DNA from: Sipunculus nudus
Taxonomy: Eukaryota > Annelida > Sipuncula > Golfingiida > Sipunculidae
NCBI GenBank assembly: GCA_026874595.1
Contig: CM049322.1
Location: forward strand, 4,821,900-4,885,899
DNA: 64,000 bases
Direction: 5' to 3'
Positions 33,960 through 46,410 of the stretch are shown piece by piece (the first letter of the stretch is position 1; each line of letters opens with the position of its first letter). Position numbers and translations under genes: made by a program. The notes below the pieces were generated by a model. That model made no database searches. It saw only the letters and a list, made by a program, of their open reading frames with translations, and was not told where the DNA came from.

Positions 33960-36900
33960 AATTACCTCTACCACACCGCTTAGCAACATGAAATACATTC
34001 AAACCATTATGTACCAATACTGATCATTGTGTTGTAAATATATCTTAGACTTGTCCTAATTTGTAATTAAATGTATTTTGTTACATTTCCAAATTCCTGC
34101 TTATGTGTTGTTTCGTTTTCCCGAGAATGGTGTGAAATGCAGGTGACGTTGTGTAACAGTAGTATACGAGAATCACTTCAAGGATGTTTTGCAATTGATA
34201 CAGATGAATATTTTGATAGTGTGTACGTGTTGGTGTTCAACAAATGTTAGTATAACCCTTTCATGGTAACGGATGTACGCATGTGCAAACAACATATCCG
34301 GCCCTGTGCAAGTGCAATAGAGAACGGTATTTCCTTGCTTAAATTGACCTACGAATTCAAACATAGAACTATTTGATCTGGAAACACAAGTTGTGGTGTC
34401 CTGAGTATATTGGGGAGAATCGTTGATGGCTAAAGTAATGAATAGAGTGAACAATCATGTATATAATAGAAGTTGCAAATAAATAGAAATTTGCAATGAA
34501 AGAAATGCAAGCCTACGTCATGTGGAGGTTCCTACTGTGTGATGCAATCAAACACGTGTTTCCATTCATTTATTCGGCTCATATTTCCAGTTCAATCGTG
34601 TATAAGTGAGTGTACATTGTGAATAATCCTTATTCCTGTTCCACTGAAAAAAATAAGCTTAGAAGATTAAAAGTGTGTATGACAGTCCATATCAGATATT
34701 ATATAAAACTAAATAAATGTTTCTTAATATTTCAATTTAAAAAAATAAGAGTATCAAAACATCTTATGTCCAACTATAGGGAATTCGAAGGTCTTGGGCC
34801 AACGACACTGAATGATCTTTCAGCATGGGTTTTCTTGGCACAAAACGGAATCAGAAGGTAATTTGCAAAACTAACACCTGACCTTAAACCAGATCTATAA
34901 TGTTTATATGTATGGAAAAAATCTATCGGGTAACCTGGTGCTTCTCCCTTAACATATTTAAATACCAGTACAAACACTATGTATTGTATCCTATATTGAA
35001 TGGGTAGCCAACGCAGGTCCTTGAGGCACTGTGTGGCATAGCCGTATTTACTTCCATTCAGAGTGGTCCTGACGGCAATATTTTGCACTACTTGTAATTT
35101 GTGATTGGTGCTCTCTGGTAATCCACAAAGAATTGCATTTTCATAATCCAGATGTGATAATACTAAAGCAGACATCAATATTTTACATTCATTTAACGTC
35201 AAATATGATCTAATATTTTTAATTCTTAAGAGATTAATCATCGCGGTCGACACTTAGATGCGATGTGTTTCTTGAAGTTCAACTTATTGTTCAGTTGAAC
35301 CCCAAGATGTTTTACATATCCAGAACTTAATAAAATTTTACGGTTAAAATTAACAATTGGTCCCAATTCGATTTACTATGCATTTTCCTAGATCAAAAAA
35401 TAACGAATTAAGTCCATGAATTTTCCGTTTTTTGTCTATTTGCCAACATCCAACGGTTTACCTCCTAAAGCGCAGACTCTAAATCCTGACGAATGTCAAC
35501 TCTGCTTGATAGTTTTTGGCAACGTAAGTATTTTACAATACATCATCGTCCGGCAAACCATATAAATCAACAGATGATAAAATTATTTCCTTTAGTGTAC
35601 TAGTATATGTCAGAAAAAAGGAAGGGACTGGCGCAGGAACCTTGTTGAAGAGAAAACGTAGCTTAAAATATTCAGTACCTATATTTACTTTACCCTTCCT
35701 TGAGCAGAGATAATTAATCCTGATCCAGTTTAGTGCAGTATCACAAATACCAAACATCAAGTAAAACCGTGTGATCCACAGTGTCGAATGCTGCACTAAC
35801 GTCAATGTGTGTCAATGCAGTTAGCTTCTTGTGTTCCATCGCCAAAAGTATATCATTCACTATTTTGACCAGGGCTTTTTCACACGAAAAGTTTGCTCTG
35901 TATGTAGACTGACAGTCCAATTATAGTTTATTTATATCAAGGTGTTCTTTCAACTGAGAGAGTGCACATTTCTCTAACATCTTAGAAATTAAGTTACTGA
36001 CAGGTCTATAGCTGGATAATATCCAATCCACTCGTTTTCAGTAAAGGTCTAATAATAGCATTTTTCCAGTTTTCAAGGAAAACCTTGAAGTGATGAATTA
36101 AATCTAAGTAATAGGACCAATCAGTTCCGGTAACCAGTCCTTCAGGATTATAGTAGGTACAGGATCAAGTTCACATAATTTTGTATTTATTTCCATTATT
36201 ACTCCAGTTACTTCTGTCCCAAACATTTCATTAAAACAACTAAACTTTACACATGCGAACATGTTTGGCTTGAACATGAGTGTTTCTATCAACTCATTTC
36301 TTATTTTTTTTTTTTCAATTTTATCCATGAAAAATTCCCCAAATTCCTCTGCCTGTACTATATCAGTCATGTTTGGTGGATTTTCTGAGAGTGTCTATGC
36401 TAGATCTTTAACCAGTCTAAATAGTTTTTCCCATCACCTTTCATATCGGCAACTTTTTCACTCCTTACTGATCTCTGAAAATGATTGATCATTTCCTTGT
36501 ATTTCTTTCTCTAATTTTTGTATTCATTTAATGAATGATTCTCTTTGTGCCTTCTCCATACTTTCTTCCGAACAATCTGGCTTAATAGTTTATCATTGAA
36601 TCATGGGTTTACAGGTCTCACTGTTTCAATCTTAGTTGCCTCTGGTGCATTTTAATCTAGTCCTTCTTTTAAGGCATTTTCATGATTTTGTGCAGTTTGT
36701 ATATTACTACCGGTAGGTCAAGCTCATCCTTTGTGAATGAGTCATATTCACGTTTTTATAATTTCGGTTTGTCAAGGTTCTCCTGTATATTTTCCCTGTT
36801 GGCAAAATTTATGCAGAAATGGTCTGACACTAAACTGCCTTGTTCACATTTAGTAATCTGTAAAGGGCTGTTCAGTTCCCCAGTTAGTTAGTCCAATGTG

Positions 36901-37860
36901 TTCTCCTTACTATGTGTAGCAAAATCCATATGGTTTTCTAACCCATGAGCTGATAGTATGTAATTTGAATTCTGTGCGTCCAGGTTTCCACATCATTTAT
37001 GTGAAAATATATGTGAAAGTCACCACAAATCATATTATTCTTATGGGATGGGAAGAACTCACATAGGTTATCAGTAAATTCATCCAAAAACATAGCAGTT
37101 GTAGTCTTCTGTCTGGCTGAGTATGGAGGTCTATATATGTACAAAATATTGAAAGAAATGTTTCTCACAATTATATTCCAAACTGCTAAATGAAACGTGT
37201 AACCTTGTTACTTTTCGGGGAAGGTTGCGCTAGAATTAATCAAAAGTGAAGGGCAGCATTTTATTCACAGCGATTTATAATAAATGAGAAAATAAAGAGA
37301 ACACACACAAACAGATAAGACTATCATTGTAGTTACACAGAAGTGTTGATATCAATTAATCAAACCAAATACAAAGGGAATTAGAAAGCCCTCACAAGCG
37401 CATATACGTCCGCCAATTCCTGTATCCGCTTTCTGACCCACCTTGAATCAACCCATATCTCAACATTCCAAGGTCATTCACTAAAATTCAGTGAATACAT
37501 TAAATGATATCTACAAATAATTTACCGATCTTTAAGTATCCATTATGCCTAGAGATGTTGTGTTGTGAAACATAGATAAATAATGTCTGTCGTTTCGTAG
37601 AGGTGATGACAGATCAAAATTAATCATGTAATGTTTGAGTGTAATGCACGTGACGTCACATGGGTATGGGCTTTTTATTGCATGTTGTGACTGCTTATAA
37701 AGTATTATGATGATTTAGGAAAATATGGGTAAAATGCCCCATTAGGACACAATTTGCAACGTTCCCGTCAAAGTCATGTAAACTTATTTCATCATAATAT
37801 CGTATAACACACTTGACAATTAAAAATTTATTAATATAGATTTGCATAAACTGAACCTGG
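33960..37860. repeat. Duplicated segment, copy B (split by LINE)
   Basis: Collinear with copy A (23945-25515) but enlarged by an insertion of about 2.6 kb between about 34610 and 37205. The two flanks match the adjacent parts of copy A. Copy B lies just upstream of gene 2. Confidence 0.75.
34774..37190 (-). pseudogene. Decayed L2/CR1-like LINE
   Basis: Minus-strand fragments appear in the correct 5'-to-3' order. An endonuclease end with IYRPPYS and ICGDFH lies at 37168-36938. A pre-RT stretch with GEFFMDKI and LDPVPT lies at 36370-36104. An RT core with VSAAFDTVDHTVLL lies near 35880-35770. The RT C-terminal part, with LDYENAILCGLP and RSFSVVGPRPSNSL, lies at 35253-34774. Multiple stops and frame changes separate the pieces and the catalytic box is not intact. 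It is a non-LTR retrotransposon relic. Clade placement is by memory of conserved motifs. Confidence 0.8.
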
Positions 37861-38458
37861 AAGAAAGACACTGTTTTTCACAAAAAAAAAACATTCAGTA
37901 TTTTGTTACCTCATTGGTAATGGTAGGTTTATCTCTTGTACAGGAATGAGAAGCTATTTTATAGTCTGTTTTCTCACAGTTATATTGGAGCTTTTGTTTA
38001 ACGTCCGTTTTTGATTATAAATTAAGATGATAATATATAAATTTAGTATCCAAAACTATATCTCTTCCAGTTGCTTTGAAATTGAAGCTGATGGTCATGT
38101 TCATCAATTTTCCATTCTGTTTGAGAACTTGGTTGAAACAACTTGTGTCAAATGTGAAAAAAAGGAACATATTGTGCTCTCAAAATTACCTCATTCAAGG
38201 GACTTGTAGAAATAACGAGTAATAATTCCGCTTGTTTGACCTTGTAGATCCAAAGCAAGGCCATCATTTTTCGAATTCGTCAGAACAATTGATTAAGACA
38301 ATTAGTGTTTCAAATTTGAGGGGAAAAATTCAAAAGTTTGAAACACTAATTGTTTTAGAGGGGAAAAATTCAACAGTTAAGGGGTACACAAAAAGTCAAT
38401 TTGGGATTTTTTTTTCGAGGAAGGTCAAAATAACTGGTGTTCGAACTCCCCTCAGGTA
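37861..38458. other. Intergenic, nothing recognised
   Basis: An internal direct repeat, gaggggaaaaattcaa at about 38319 and 38358, accompanied by gtttgaaacactaatt-like words, is visible. No domain was recognised in the short ORFs. Confidence 0.4.
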
Positions 38459-38770
38459 TTGGTAGAAAAAAAAATGACACAGACGACGATTACGAATGAC
38501 GACAGGCCAAACAACATATGTCTCACCATAACCTTATTTGGACTATCTCATCTTATCACTATCTTATGTTACGTAAGAGTCAGTCGGGTTAAGTATTTGA
38601 TTAGAATGTATACGTCGCGGAAACAGGAAAGCTTCCTGAAGGAAAATACAGTTCCTTCAGTCTCCGGCATTGGGAAGAAAGGAGGGACCTTGAGCTCAAG
38701 GAAAGTCGATATAGAAAGCAGACCCAGCAATACACATTATAATATGTACCCTGTTAAAGGTTTGAATTAA
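38459..38770 (+). CDS. Hypothetical single-pass membrane ORF
   Basis: A 103-codon ORF has a hydrophobic segment (ICLTITLFGLSHLITILCYV) followed by a basic tail ending in a tyrosine-containing THYNMYPVKG. No family was recognised. Its position between the duplicated segment and gene 2 and its TM-plus-tail layout resemble the membrane exons of gene 1. Splice support is absent, and it may be chance. Confidence 0.2.
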   Translation: MVEKKMTQTTITNDDRPNNICLTITLFGLSHLITILCYVRVSRVKYLIRMYTSRKQESFLKENTVPSVSGIGKKGGTLSSRKVDIESRPSNTHYNMYPVKGLN

Positions 38771-39389
38771 TTAACCAAGCCAACACTTCAGAAATTTTAA
38801 ATTTAACTTTCCGTATTGAGTAAAATTTTATTAATTAAAGGCTGCAAATAAGCAATGAGTAATGCACGTATTGCCATGCATTTTTCTATGCATTTTCAAC
38901 CTGAATTATTTAATTGTCAGTTTCAAAAGCTAAATGTATAATAGTACCTGCCCTGTAACTTTATGTCCTTCCTTGTTCGTTTAAACAGTTAAACAAGGTG
39001 ATTGCTCTATCTACTTATTTACATTAAACAATAGTTTACATATACATTTGAGACAAAATATTTGATATGATTTAACATATACTAGCAACCATATTATTTA
39101 TTCACACGTATGTTCATATACCAACCTGATCTTGACATGTATCAAATAAATCAGTCATGTCACAGTATTATTCAATCAATCATATATTATGCCCTTGACC
39201 ATTAAATTTATATAATGCAAAGTAATCCGATATTTTTTTTTATTCTGCAAACGCAATCGAGTGACAGACTTCTTGGGGAAATTTAGTGGGAACTGTTCCT
39301 TTTGAAAGCAAATTTATTCAAAAGCACCAACTTCCGAATAATTTAATCACGAAATGCCGTGGAATTTCTAATGGTCGTTATGATATCTA

Positions 39390-39448
<59 letters not shown>

Positions 39449-40007
39449 ATTCCGTTTTTCATACCTACTTTCTTTTAAATCATTGAAAGTATTTATATAA
39501 TCAAGAGAATCATTAATTACAAAAGGTATAAATAAATTAGTCAAATTTCACTGCAGTTATTCATTTTTAAATTACAAAGTCATTGAGTACGACCTCCTCA
39601 AATATCCTTATAAAAATAACGGGCTCAAAGCCTGTGATCAACTTAATGATTCCTCTCATACCATGCGGTGAATAATCTGGAGACAGAAAGTTTGCTAATT
39701 CATATCTAGCATGAATCCCAGGAGGTACGGGAAGTTCACCCTGGTAAATATATACTTTTGCCTATAGCTCGTCTCTTTTAGATTTTCATCATGCTCGCAG
39801 CAGATGGGATTTGCTACATGTATTATGGACATTTATTTTTAGGAAACCCTGCCCCTGAAGCACCAAACGAAAATGACCGAAAATATATGATTGCTAAAAT
39901 TATGGGAAAGAATGGTACTTGAAAACAATTTTTTCAGCTTTTTTTAAAGTATTTGGTAAAACGTTTGTAAAAATCAAATAATCATAAGTGTTTAAATTGT
40001 GTTTCAG
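38771..40007. other. Upstream flank of gene 2
   Basis: Contains (TA)n at about 39392-39436. No exon is recognised until the acceptor at 40007. Confidence 0.45.
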
Positions 40008-40441
40008 GGTCCTGACGTTATACATCAACAGGCGATAAGATGTTAAGAAAAGTTTGGAGGAAGCTTTCACGAAGAAGGCCAACACATGATAGTGATGAAG
40101 CGAATGCCAGTGATGAACCAAATGCAGGAGTAGAAACGGCGAACAATGATAAACCAAAGGTCACAGAAGGTACCAGAGACAATGATGAACCGTTCGTCAG
40201 AGTAGGAACGGGTGGCAATGATGAACCAAAGGCCAGTGTAGATACGAGTGAAAATGATGAACATAAAGCTAGAGTAGAAACGAGTGGCAATGATGAAACG
40301 AATACCGAACATGAAGCCGAAGGGCTCCCAGTGGCGAAAGATAACGGCAAGAGTCGTTATGCATCACTTGTTTTTAGCGTTTTATATATACTTTTTAGAA
40401 AGCTGTCTTTTATTTCTAAAATATTTAAAACACATTTCTAG
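40008..40441 (+). CDS. Acidic 12-residue-repeat exon, likely N terminus of gene 2
   Basis: After the acceptor gtgtttcag (ending 40007), a short leader precedes ATG at 40040. The ORF opens with MLRKVWRKLSRRRP, then six tandem 12-residue units of the type NDEPKASVDTSE (a 36-bp coding minisatellite), and ends at 40441 after a hydrophobic stretch. A GC donor (aacg|gcaaga, exon end 40346) would give phase 1 and join the CARD exon in frame after 102 codons. Unspliced, it would encode a 133-residue acidic protein. Its association with the CARD is inferred from position, strand and phase only. Confidence 0.45.
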
Positions 40442-40982
40442 TTTATTTCACAGAGGCATTATTTTTTACAACAACTTTACAATACTTTACAATTTGATAC
40501 AGTTATTCTTCGATTTAAGTGAACAAGCACCGTATCATTTACAAATCTGTCAATCATTTGGAACATCTGCAGCTTTTAAAACGGTATAAGTGCCACATTT
40601 TTACGATCAAAACATATAAATTCTACATGGTTATACACAAACAATATCATGTATTCTCTAGATTTATACTCTGTATGTAATCCCAGTTACTGTATGTATT
40701 CACACTTTTTCTTATTATCTTTCCCTTCATTTAGCTGAGTTTAATTTCATCCATGCTGGGCTATAGCAATAGTTCTTTGTCCGCCTTCCTTCGGGCCTTC
40801 CGGTTGTCTATTAGAGATTTTAACTCTACATCAAGGGAATTCATTGGAAAATCTAGTGGGAAACCTGAACTTATATCACCGTAGCCTATATCCTGCGAAC
40901 TAAATAGTGAAAATATGATACTGAACATTTCTAAAGACCGGGGCAATATTGAACACTGGGACAAGTCTTTCAAAAGAAATGT

Positions 40983-41030
<48 letters not shown>

Positions 41031-41581
41031 TTAAATGCCACTATATGTTCTTATAGCCCAGTTGACTGTAAACGTCTGAAGGGTCTGAAGGATAGCGTTC
41101 ATTCCTTGTCCGTTAGCCGTCCGTTACAGAGCACAGCATGTAACTGTTAGATCTAGAAACTTTCAGTCCTTACTGGAACTTATGTCCTGGCGTGTGCTTG
41201 ACAAATATCTCCTAGGGCACTCGAAATTAGGTAACTGCAACATCATTTTTCTTATTTTGGATTTTTTTTTGCATAACAGGAAAATAAGTTGCAAAAGCTG
41301 TAGAATTTCTTGCCTTACATATTGCTCACGGTGACTTTCGACATTTCTTAAGCCTTGTAGCGTCTCACGTAATTTACAGTTTTTTTTTTAATTTTTAAAA
41401 CAAATTACAGTAGTCATATGTGTCTTAGCAGTTCTTTATTTTCCAATAGTCCTGAATACATGTGAATGTATTAATGATAACTAGTTTTATCATTGACCAT
41501 TTGATGTCATTAGCGTCAAGGTCTATGGATCACTTCTTCTGATAGATGAATATTACATGCATTTTCATCTTTCTGTTTCAG
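40442..41581. other. Intron or intergenic before CARD
   Basis: (TA)n lies at 40986-41028. The segment 40840-41120 contains words of the ~150-bp array (cgtagcctatatcctgcga) and of the dispersed repeat tail (tagcccagttgactg). Confidence 0.45.
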
Positions 41582-41724
41582 AGGATCAAGAGCACTCCCA
41601 TTCCCATCTAATAAGTGAAAATAGAGTGTACTTGGTGGAACATATAGACCTGAACAAAACTCTGATTCTTGACCAGCTCGTTCAGGATGGCGTTCTTAGC
41701 ACAACACAACTTGACGCTATAAAG
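41582..41724 (+). CDS. CARD exon 1 (gene 2)
   Basis: The acceptor ttctgtttcag precedes 41582 and the donor ataaag|gtattt follows 41724 (phase 1 in, 0 out). It encodes ISENRVYLVEHIDLNKTLIL, then LVQDGVLSTTQLDAI. That is the helix 1 to helix 3 pattern of a caspase recruitment domain, including N-R-x-x-L-V and G-V-L-S/T-x-x-Q. Confidence 0.85.
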
Positions 41725-43157
41725 GTATTTGAATGCTTTTAAACTACCCTCCAGATCCTAAATGACGTATCTTAACATCTTGGACAACTAAAGTTACAGT
41801 ACCAGTTACGGTCTCCATTATAGTGAAAATAGGCCATATCTCAGGATCTCTATGTACTAGACTTAAAATATGCAAGACTATTGATCTTTGATACCATTTC
41901 ATAATCTGAAACGATTTTTTCGTTTGCCTAGGTGAAACTCATTTATGTCCTAGGAGTGTTTCAATGTACTAAAATTTGGCCTATATATCCATCTTTGAAA
42001 GCTTTCTCGCAGACCAAATATGTGGCGCCACCTTTCTTTGCGCGTTTGTAGTATTAAATATATGTTATCTTTCGGGCTGGGGGGGGGGGGCAGGGAAGGG
42101 GTATTGCCGTATCCGACAAGTATATTTGCATGCCACACTTTCATGGATACCTTTATCTTGTTAACAAAAACCCTACAGTGTCACCTTAATTCGTTTCAAC
42201 GTAGTGTTTTTTTTTTTCGTAAATCTGTTATGTTTACTTGAGAAAACGTACCTCTAAATAAAAGTTGATGGGTGTATCAGCAAGAAAATCTGTTGTTTGT
42301 CCGTCATAAACAGCATTCCCATAGACCAGATAAGATGCGCCAACGACCTTTTCGTTTTCTTCGAATACACTGACGCCATTATCTCAGGTGTGGTTTCATG
42401 TATTCGCCTGTATGTCCTTAGATCTCGCAATAGTTTATCTTGTGTACGAGACCGGAGGTTGGACCTACGATCTGTTTCTGGCAAAAAGCACATATCTTAG
42501 TGTAACGGCATAAAATGTAACATGTCCATCGATCTGCAGCAGATCAATTTAGATAGCTCTCTCATACCTAATATAGGTAGTGCCACCTGCAATTTTATTC
42601 GTAAAAAAAATTATACATTTATGTCAGGACTAGTTTGACGAATCAGTCTGAAATTATAAATGTAAATAGCTGGTGGTGCATCTAAGTAATCTTTAGTGTT
42701 TTTCATCTGTGTGTTTTGGAATACTAGGGGCATCTATTTACCCTCAGTTGAGGGATAACCTTGTCCACTTGTTTGTCAAAAGGTCACTTCTGTAGTAAAT
42801 CTCAATCATGCATTCAGGGGATAAATTACTTTTGTAAATATTATTCTAAAATATCTTGCTACTCATCTGAGATTCTGGCCCCGATGACCACTTCTTTTGT
42901 TGATCGTATACCAACTTTTTAAACCCTTTAGTCACAAAGAATATCCCTATAACTGATGGACAGGAGGTATGTAGATGTGTATGTTTAGGCATATCATAAT
43001 AATAATAATAATAATAATAATAATTGCTGTCTATATAGCCGTGATAGTCGGTGGTCAAAGTGTAGGTATAGAGTAAGAGTAACGAGTAGATAGACTAAAA
43101 TATTCATTATCATATGTATGTATAAAAAGACTCCAAATTTATCTCATTTCCTTCCAG
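41725..43157. other. Intron between CARD exons
   Basis: A G run occupies about 42081-42090. An (ATA)n tract lies near 42997-43022. No exon is supported; the two short ORFs on opposite strands at 42254-42500 are chance. Confidence 0.5.
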
Positions 43158-43296
43158 CAAGAGAATTCCACAAATCATCTACGTGTATCAGCTCTGCTAG
43201 ATCACATCATCAAAAGACCTCACGAGGATTGGACACTATTTATTAAATGTCTTTCAATGCATCATCATGAATTTATAGTAAAGAAATTAAACAGAG
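43158..43296 (+). CDS. CARD exon 2 (gene 2)
   Basis: The acceptor atttccttccag and donor cagag|gtaaga bound a 139-bp exon (phase 0 in, 1 out). It encodes LRVSALLDHIIKRPHEDWTL, then FIKCLSMHHHEFIVKKL, the last three helices of the CARD (L-L-x-x-I/L-x-x-R, F-x-x-F-x-x-x-L). It joins seamlessly to exon 1, giving a domain of normal CARD length near 90 residues. Confidence 0.85.
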
Positions 43297-44036
43297 GTAA
43301 GAGTTGTTAATGTAGAAATGTACCATACAAAAAGGACGGATTCAAAGTTTAAAAAAATACATTAGACGGCCATCATCATTAATAGATAAATTTTCCAAAT
43401 GTAAACTACAAAAGGAAGCCCATGCTCTAAGCACGATGTTAATGTATCCACTTTTACTTCGAGTTATTTGATACATAAATATCATCAGAAGTATGTAGCC
43501 CATGTGCTCCCATGTAATATAACGCTAGTTGCTAAAGGGTCTAATATTTTTACTGGGAATCAATTTTGCAACAAAAATTGTTTATGCCAACTTTGTTCAA
43601 ACTGTGTTGGATGAGAGGAATATATGTGAATGTCTGGTTTAAAAATAACTATTTGATGGTGGAAAACACGTTAAGATTATTCACCAAAAATAGGCTAATA
43701 CTATGACATGAATGAAATATATTTTTCTCGTTCGATATTAAAAAAAAACATATTAAATAAGGTGGCATCTTCGTTGTTATACAAGGGATAGAACTTTATC
43801 AGAACAGTGCAGATCTCAAGTTAATTTATTCAAGTATCGAGAGAGTTATGCTGGTGGCCATGTCATACATTTTCCCGGATTTCTTCAATTCTAACAATTA
43901 CTTTAGCTACTTCTTTAAATATAACCCAAAACCCAAATTGAACCATGCACAGTTTTTTTTTAACGATAAAATGCTCAATGCATACACTTCTGGCTTAGAC
44001 ACGGGCATGATTCCAGCCCTACTATTCCACTTACAG
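43297..44036. other. Intron before linker exon (gene 2)
   Basis: AT-rich, no further exon recognised. It ends in ctattccacttacag. Confidence 0.5.
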
Positions 44037-44257
44037 AAGCAACAGGATCGTCACCTGGCACCAAACGCCTACAGCGTCTGTTGGCTGAAACAGTACTCAA
44101 ATTCTATAACAAGATCGACATGTGGTGTTGGTATGACAGGTGCGTGTCAGTCCCTATGGACGCCATCTACGTGGAGCTCGTTTGGGTCCGTACGAAAGAC
44201 GATGTTCATGGCAGGAAACATCACCGCTTAGCCAACTACACCGAGATATTCTCAGAG
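44037..44257 (+). CDS. Pre-NACHT linker exon (gene 2)
   Basis: This 221-bp exon (phase 1 in, 0 out) is the paralogue of 12087-12310: LKFYNKIDMWCW, VPMDAIYVELVWVRTK and HHRLANYTEIFSE against the gene 1 versions. It starts with ATGSSPGTKRLQRLLAETV. Its 5' phase lets it follow either the CARD (gene 2) or the membrane-stub exon (gene 1). Confidence 0.88.
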
Positions 44258-44619
44258 GTAAAGTTTTATCGGCTCCAAATCGCTGATATAGTGCCTTGTG
44301 CGTCATTAATCTATCGGTCATTTATAAATATTCAATCCGGACACACTCTTAAGAATACATTTTTGTCTACCCCTTCACACCTCTTTCCTTATCATCCGCG
44401 AAACATCTTGACCTCCGCTGGCCCATGCTTCTACTTTGTCCATGTATATAGTGCATCGACTAAAGCAGGTAAACCTGCTTTTCGTTCATGCTTCTCAAAT
44501 GCATTCATTTTCCTTCATATTTTGTCAAAGGTGTCGCAGCCATCACTTATTCACATCTGTTTCATATATCACATCTTTTTTCTCCCTCACACTAACAGCA
44601 TCCTGTCCGTTACCTTACA

Positions 44620-45470
44620 CCTGAATCAACACTGTTCGTCACCTGACACTGACATTATCACTGTCCGTTACCTCAAACCAACATCATCACTGTCCACTTA
44701 ACAACATAAAGATCCCCTGGCTCATTATCAGGCTCTTCATTTTTAAATCATTACTGTTTGCTTCCTCAAACCAACATAATCTATGTCCTTTCCTCAGATC
44801 AACATCACCACTGTCTGTTGCCAAACACCAAAATCATCTGTGTCTGCTTACTAACATAAACATCCTCGCTATCAGACAACTCTGTCAACACTGTCTGCTT
44901 CCTCGAACCAACATCATCACTTTATGCTTACTATTATAAACATATTAACCATCAGACTAATCACAATGACAAAATCACTGCCTGCTTCCTCCAACCGACA
45001 CTATCACTGTCCGTTACTTCAGACCCGTTTCATATCTGGTCTTCCCTCACACCAGCATCATCACTGTCTGCTTACTAACATAAACATACTGACCTCCAGA
45101 CTACTCACAATGACGTCATCACTGTCTGCTTCATCGGACCAACATCATCATAGTCCCTTACTTCAGGTCCATATCATATCTGGTCTTCCCTCACACCAAC
45201 ATCATCACTGTCTGCTTACCAACATAAACATCCCAACCATTAAACTACTCATAATAACATTATCACTGTCTACTTCCTCGAACCAATATCATCATTGCTC
45301 ATTAGTTCAGACCAATTCCATATCTATTCGTCCGTCATACCAACACCATGACTGTCTGCATACTAACATAAACATACTTACCATCAGACCACTCACAATA
45401 TCATCATCACTGTCTGCTTACTAAAACCAACGTCATCATTGTCCGTTTTTTCAGACTAGTATCATTGTGA
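44620..45470. repeat. Degenerate minisatellite 1 in NACHT intron (gene 2)
   Basis: Words of the type accaacatcatcactgtctg and cttactaacataaacat recur with irregular spacing. The core catcatcactgtc is shared with the gene 1 array at 16075-17330, in the same intron of the paralogue. The long ORFs across it are repeat translations. Confidence 0.75.
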
Positions 45471-45549
45471 CAATTCACAATGACACGATCACTCTGCATC
45501 CTCGCATCAACATTAGTATTGTAATTATCATTATTGTACACCATCAAGC

Positions 45550-46410
45550 ACTGTCCAACTTTTACATATATGCCATCACTGTCCCCTTTCTTCTTGCACA
45601 CCATCACTGTCCTCTCTCCTACGTCTACACCGTCACTTTCCCATTTTTACTGTTTACTATAACTATACATTAACTATTCCCTTTTTACATGTAGACCATC
45701 ACCGTCCCCTTTCTACATGTACACAGTCACTGTTTCCTTCCTTCGTGTACTCCACTGTTGCCTACTGGCATTTAAACCATCACTGTCCCCTTCATATATG
45801 TACACCAAGAAACGTCCCCTTTTTACATGTATACCATCACTATCCCTTTCTGCATATACAACATCACTGTCCACTTCTGGCATATATATAATCACTGTTC
45901 CCTTACCATATGTGCACCATCATTTACTGTCATTTTCCTACATACACACCATGACCGTCTCCTTTCAACATGTTCACTATCACTGTCCCCTTCTTGCATG
46001 TACATCATCACTGTCCCCTTGATAATTGTACACCATCACTGTCCTGTTCCTGCATCTACACCATCACTGTCTCCATCCTACATCTACACCATCACTGTCT
46101 CCATCCTACATGTACACCAATACTGCTCCCTTGTTAGATGTACACTGTCCCTGTGTCCTTTCTACAGGTAAAAAAAATTACTGTTTCCTTCATACATGTA
46201 CAAAATAATCATGCCTGCATGTACACCGTCACTGTCTCCTTCTTACATGTACAGATTAATAACGCCTACACGAACACCGTCAATGTCCTAATCCTCATGA
46301 GCCCTATTTCTCCTTACATGTCCAAAGTCACTCTACCCTTCCTACATATATACAGGCACTGTCCCCTTCCTACATTTGCACTCTCACTGAAACCTTCAGT
46401 ACTGTACATG
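45550..46410. repeat. Degenerate minisatellite 2 in NACHT intron (gene 2)
   Basis: The units resemble catgtacaccatcactgtcc plus ccttcctac, about 30-33 bp each. It has the same accatcactgtc core as the adjoining array but a different linker. No coding function. Confidence 0.8.

Noticed and set aside
43848-44231. 127-codon ORF across the gene 2 linker exon
   Set aside because: It is in a different frame from the splice-consistent linker reading, which matches gene 1.
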